A stretch of 64,000 nucleotides of DNA, taken from Streptomyces sp. SolWspMP-5a-2 (GTDB taxonomy: Bacteria; Actinomycetota; Actinomycetes; Streptomycetales; Streptomycetaceae). Below are positions 63,975 through 64,000 of the stretch, piece after piece. Numbering within the stretch: the stretch's first letter is position 1; each line of letters begins with the position of its first letter. The notes under the pieces were generated by a model. It saw only the letters and a list, made by a program, of their open reading frames with translations. It searched no databases and was not told where the DNA came from. The translations under genes and the position numbers were made by a program. The stretch covers positions 1 through 64,000 of the forward strand of contig NZ_FMCI01000110.1 of the NCBI RefSeq assembly GCF_900091845.1, read 5' to 3'.

Positions 63975-64000
63975 AAGGTCGGGGAAATGGCTACAGTGGA

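Overview
The window is high-GC actinobacterial DNA, almost certainly a Streptomyces chromosome. The codon usage is strongly G/C-ending and GTG starts are frequent. The run of genes from the M6 protease through pncB, clpS, cysM, the GlcNAc PTS genes, rph, rdgB, tRNA-Leu, bcp and a class A PBP is a conserved Streptomyces core neighbourhood (recalled from family knowledge, not searched).

Layout. 1-5.3 kb: two RDD membrane proteins, a small membrane protein, a secreted M6 (immune inhibitor A type) metalloprotease and a small conserved protein. 5.3-8.6 kb: NAD salvage (nicotinamidase, nicotinate phosphoribosyltransferase) next to clpS and a DUF2017 gene. 8.9-12.4 kb: an amino-acid permease, then the cysteine module mec - leader peptide - cysO - cysM. 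12.4-17.2 kb: a membrane-anchored PemK/MazF-like protein, an MBL hydrolase and the GlcNAc PTS genes (two EIIC, one EIIB) with DasR-type (dre) palindromes. 17.3-21.4 kb: rph, a secreted protein, rdgB, tRNA-Leu(UAG), bcp, DUF3618, a GroES-like protein and a guanidinium-exporter gene preceded by what looks like a guanidine-III riboswitch. 21.5-27.6 kb: a class A PBP, a three-gene ABC-2 exporter and a DUF1707 protein. 27.6-29.2 kb: a DUF4157 protein whose C-terminus looks like a deaminase toxin. 29.5-34.5 kb: an SGNH esterase, DUF445, MFS and VOC genes.

34.5-38.7 kb is a scarred accessory patch. It has 46-bp tandem repeats, a small membrane protein with a decayed second copy 3.4 kb away, orphan pieces of XRE/DUF5753/DUF397 regulator modules, a helix-turn-helix/TPR regulator and a pterin dehydratase.

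38.8-58.4 kb is a large, apparently composite defence island. The minus strand carries a tightly coupled operon (small protein, HSP90/sacsin-like ATPase-DEAD helicase, UvrD-like helicase, DrmA-like helicase, DrmB/DUF1998). Across an AT-rich divergent promoter, the plus strand carries an HTH-GHKL ATPase fusion and two unrecognised proteins. A minus-strand block follows: vsr, a cytosine methyltransferase homologue lacking the catalytic cysteine, and an intact cytosine methyltransferase with a long helical insertion. The drmA-drmB pair recalls DISARM, but the PLD protein DrmC and the usual DISARM accessory genes are not visible. The partners here (GHKL ATPases, UvrD helicase, paired active/inactive methyltransferases, Vsr) suggest an undescribed or poorly described DISARM-related system, or two interleaved systems. 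This is the main discovery candidate.

58.4-64 kb returns to ordinary genes: a SEC-C protein, a secreted GH30 glycosidase, a class E-type sortase and an MFS exporter with two operator-like repeats facing a divergent gene beyond the window.
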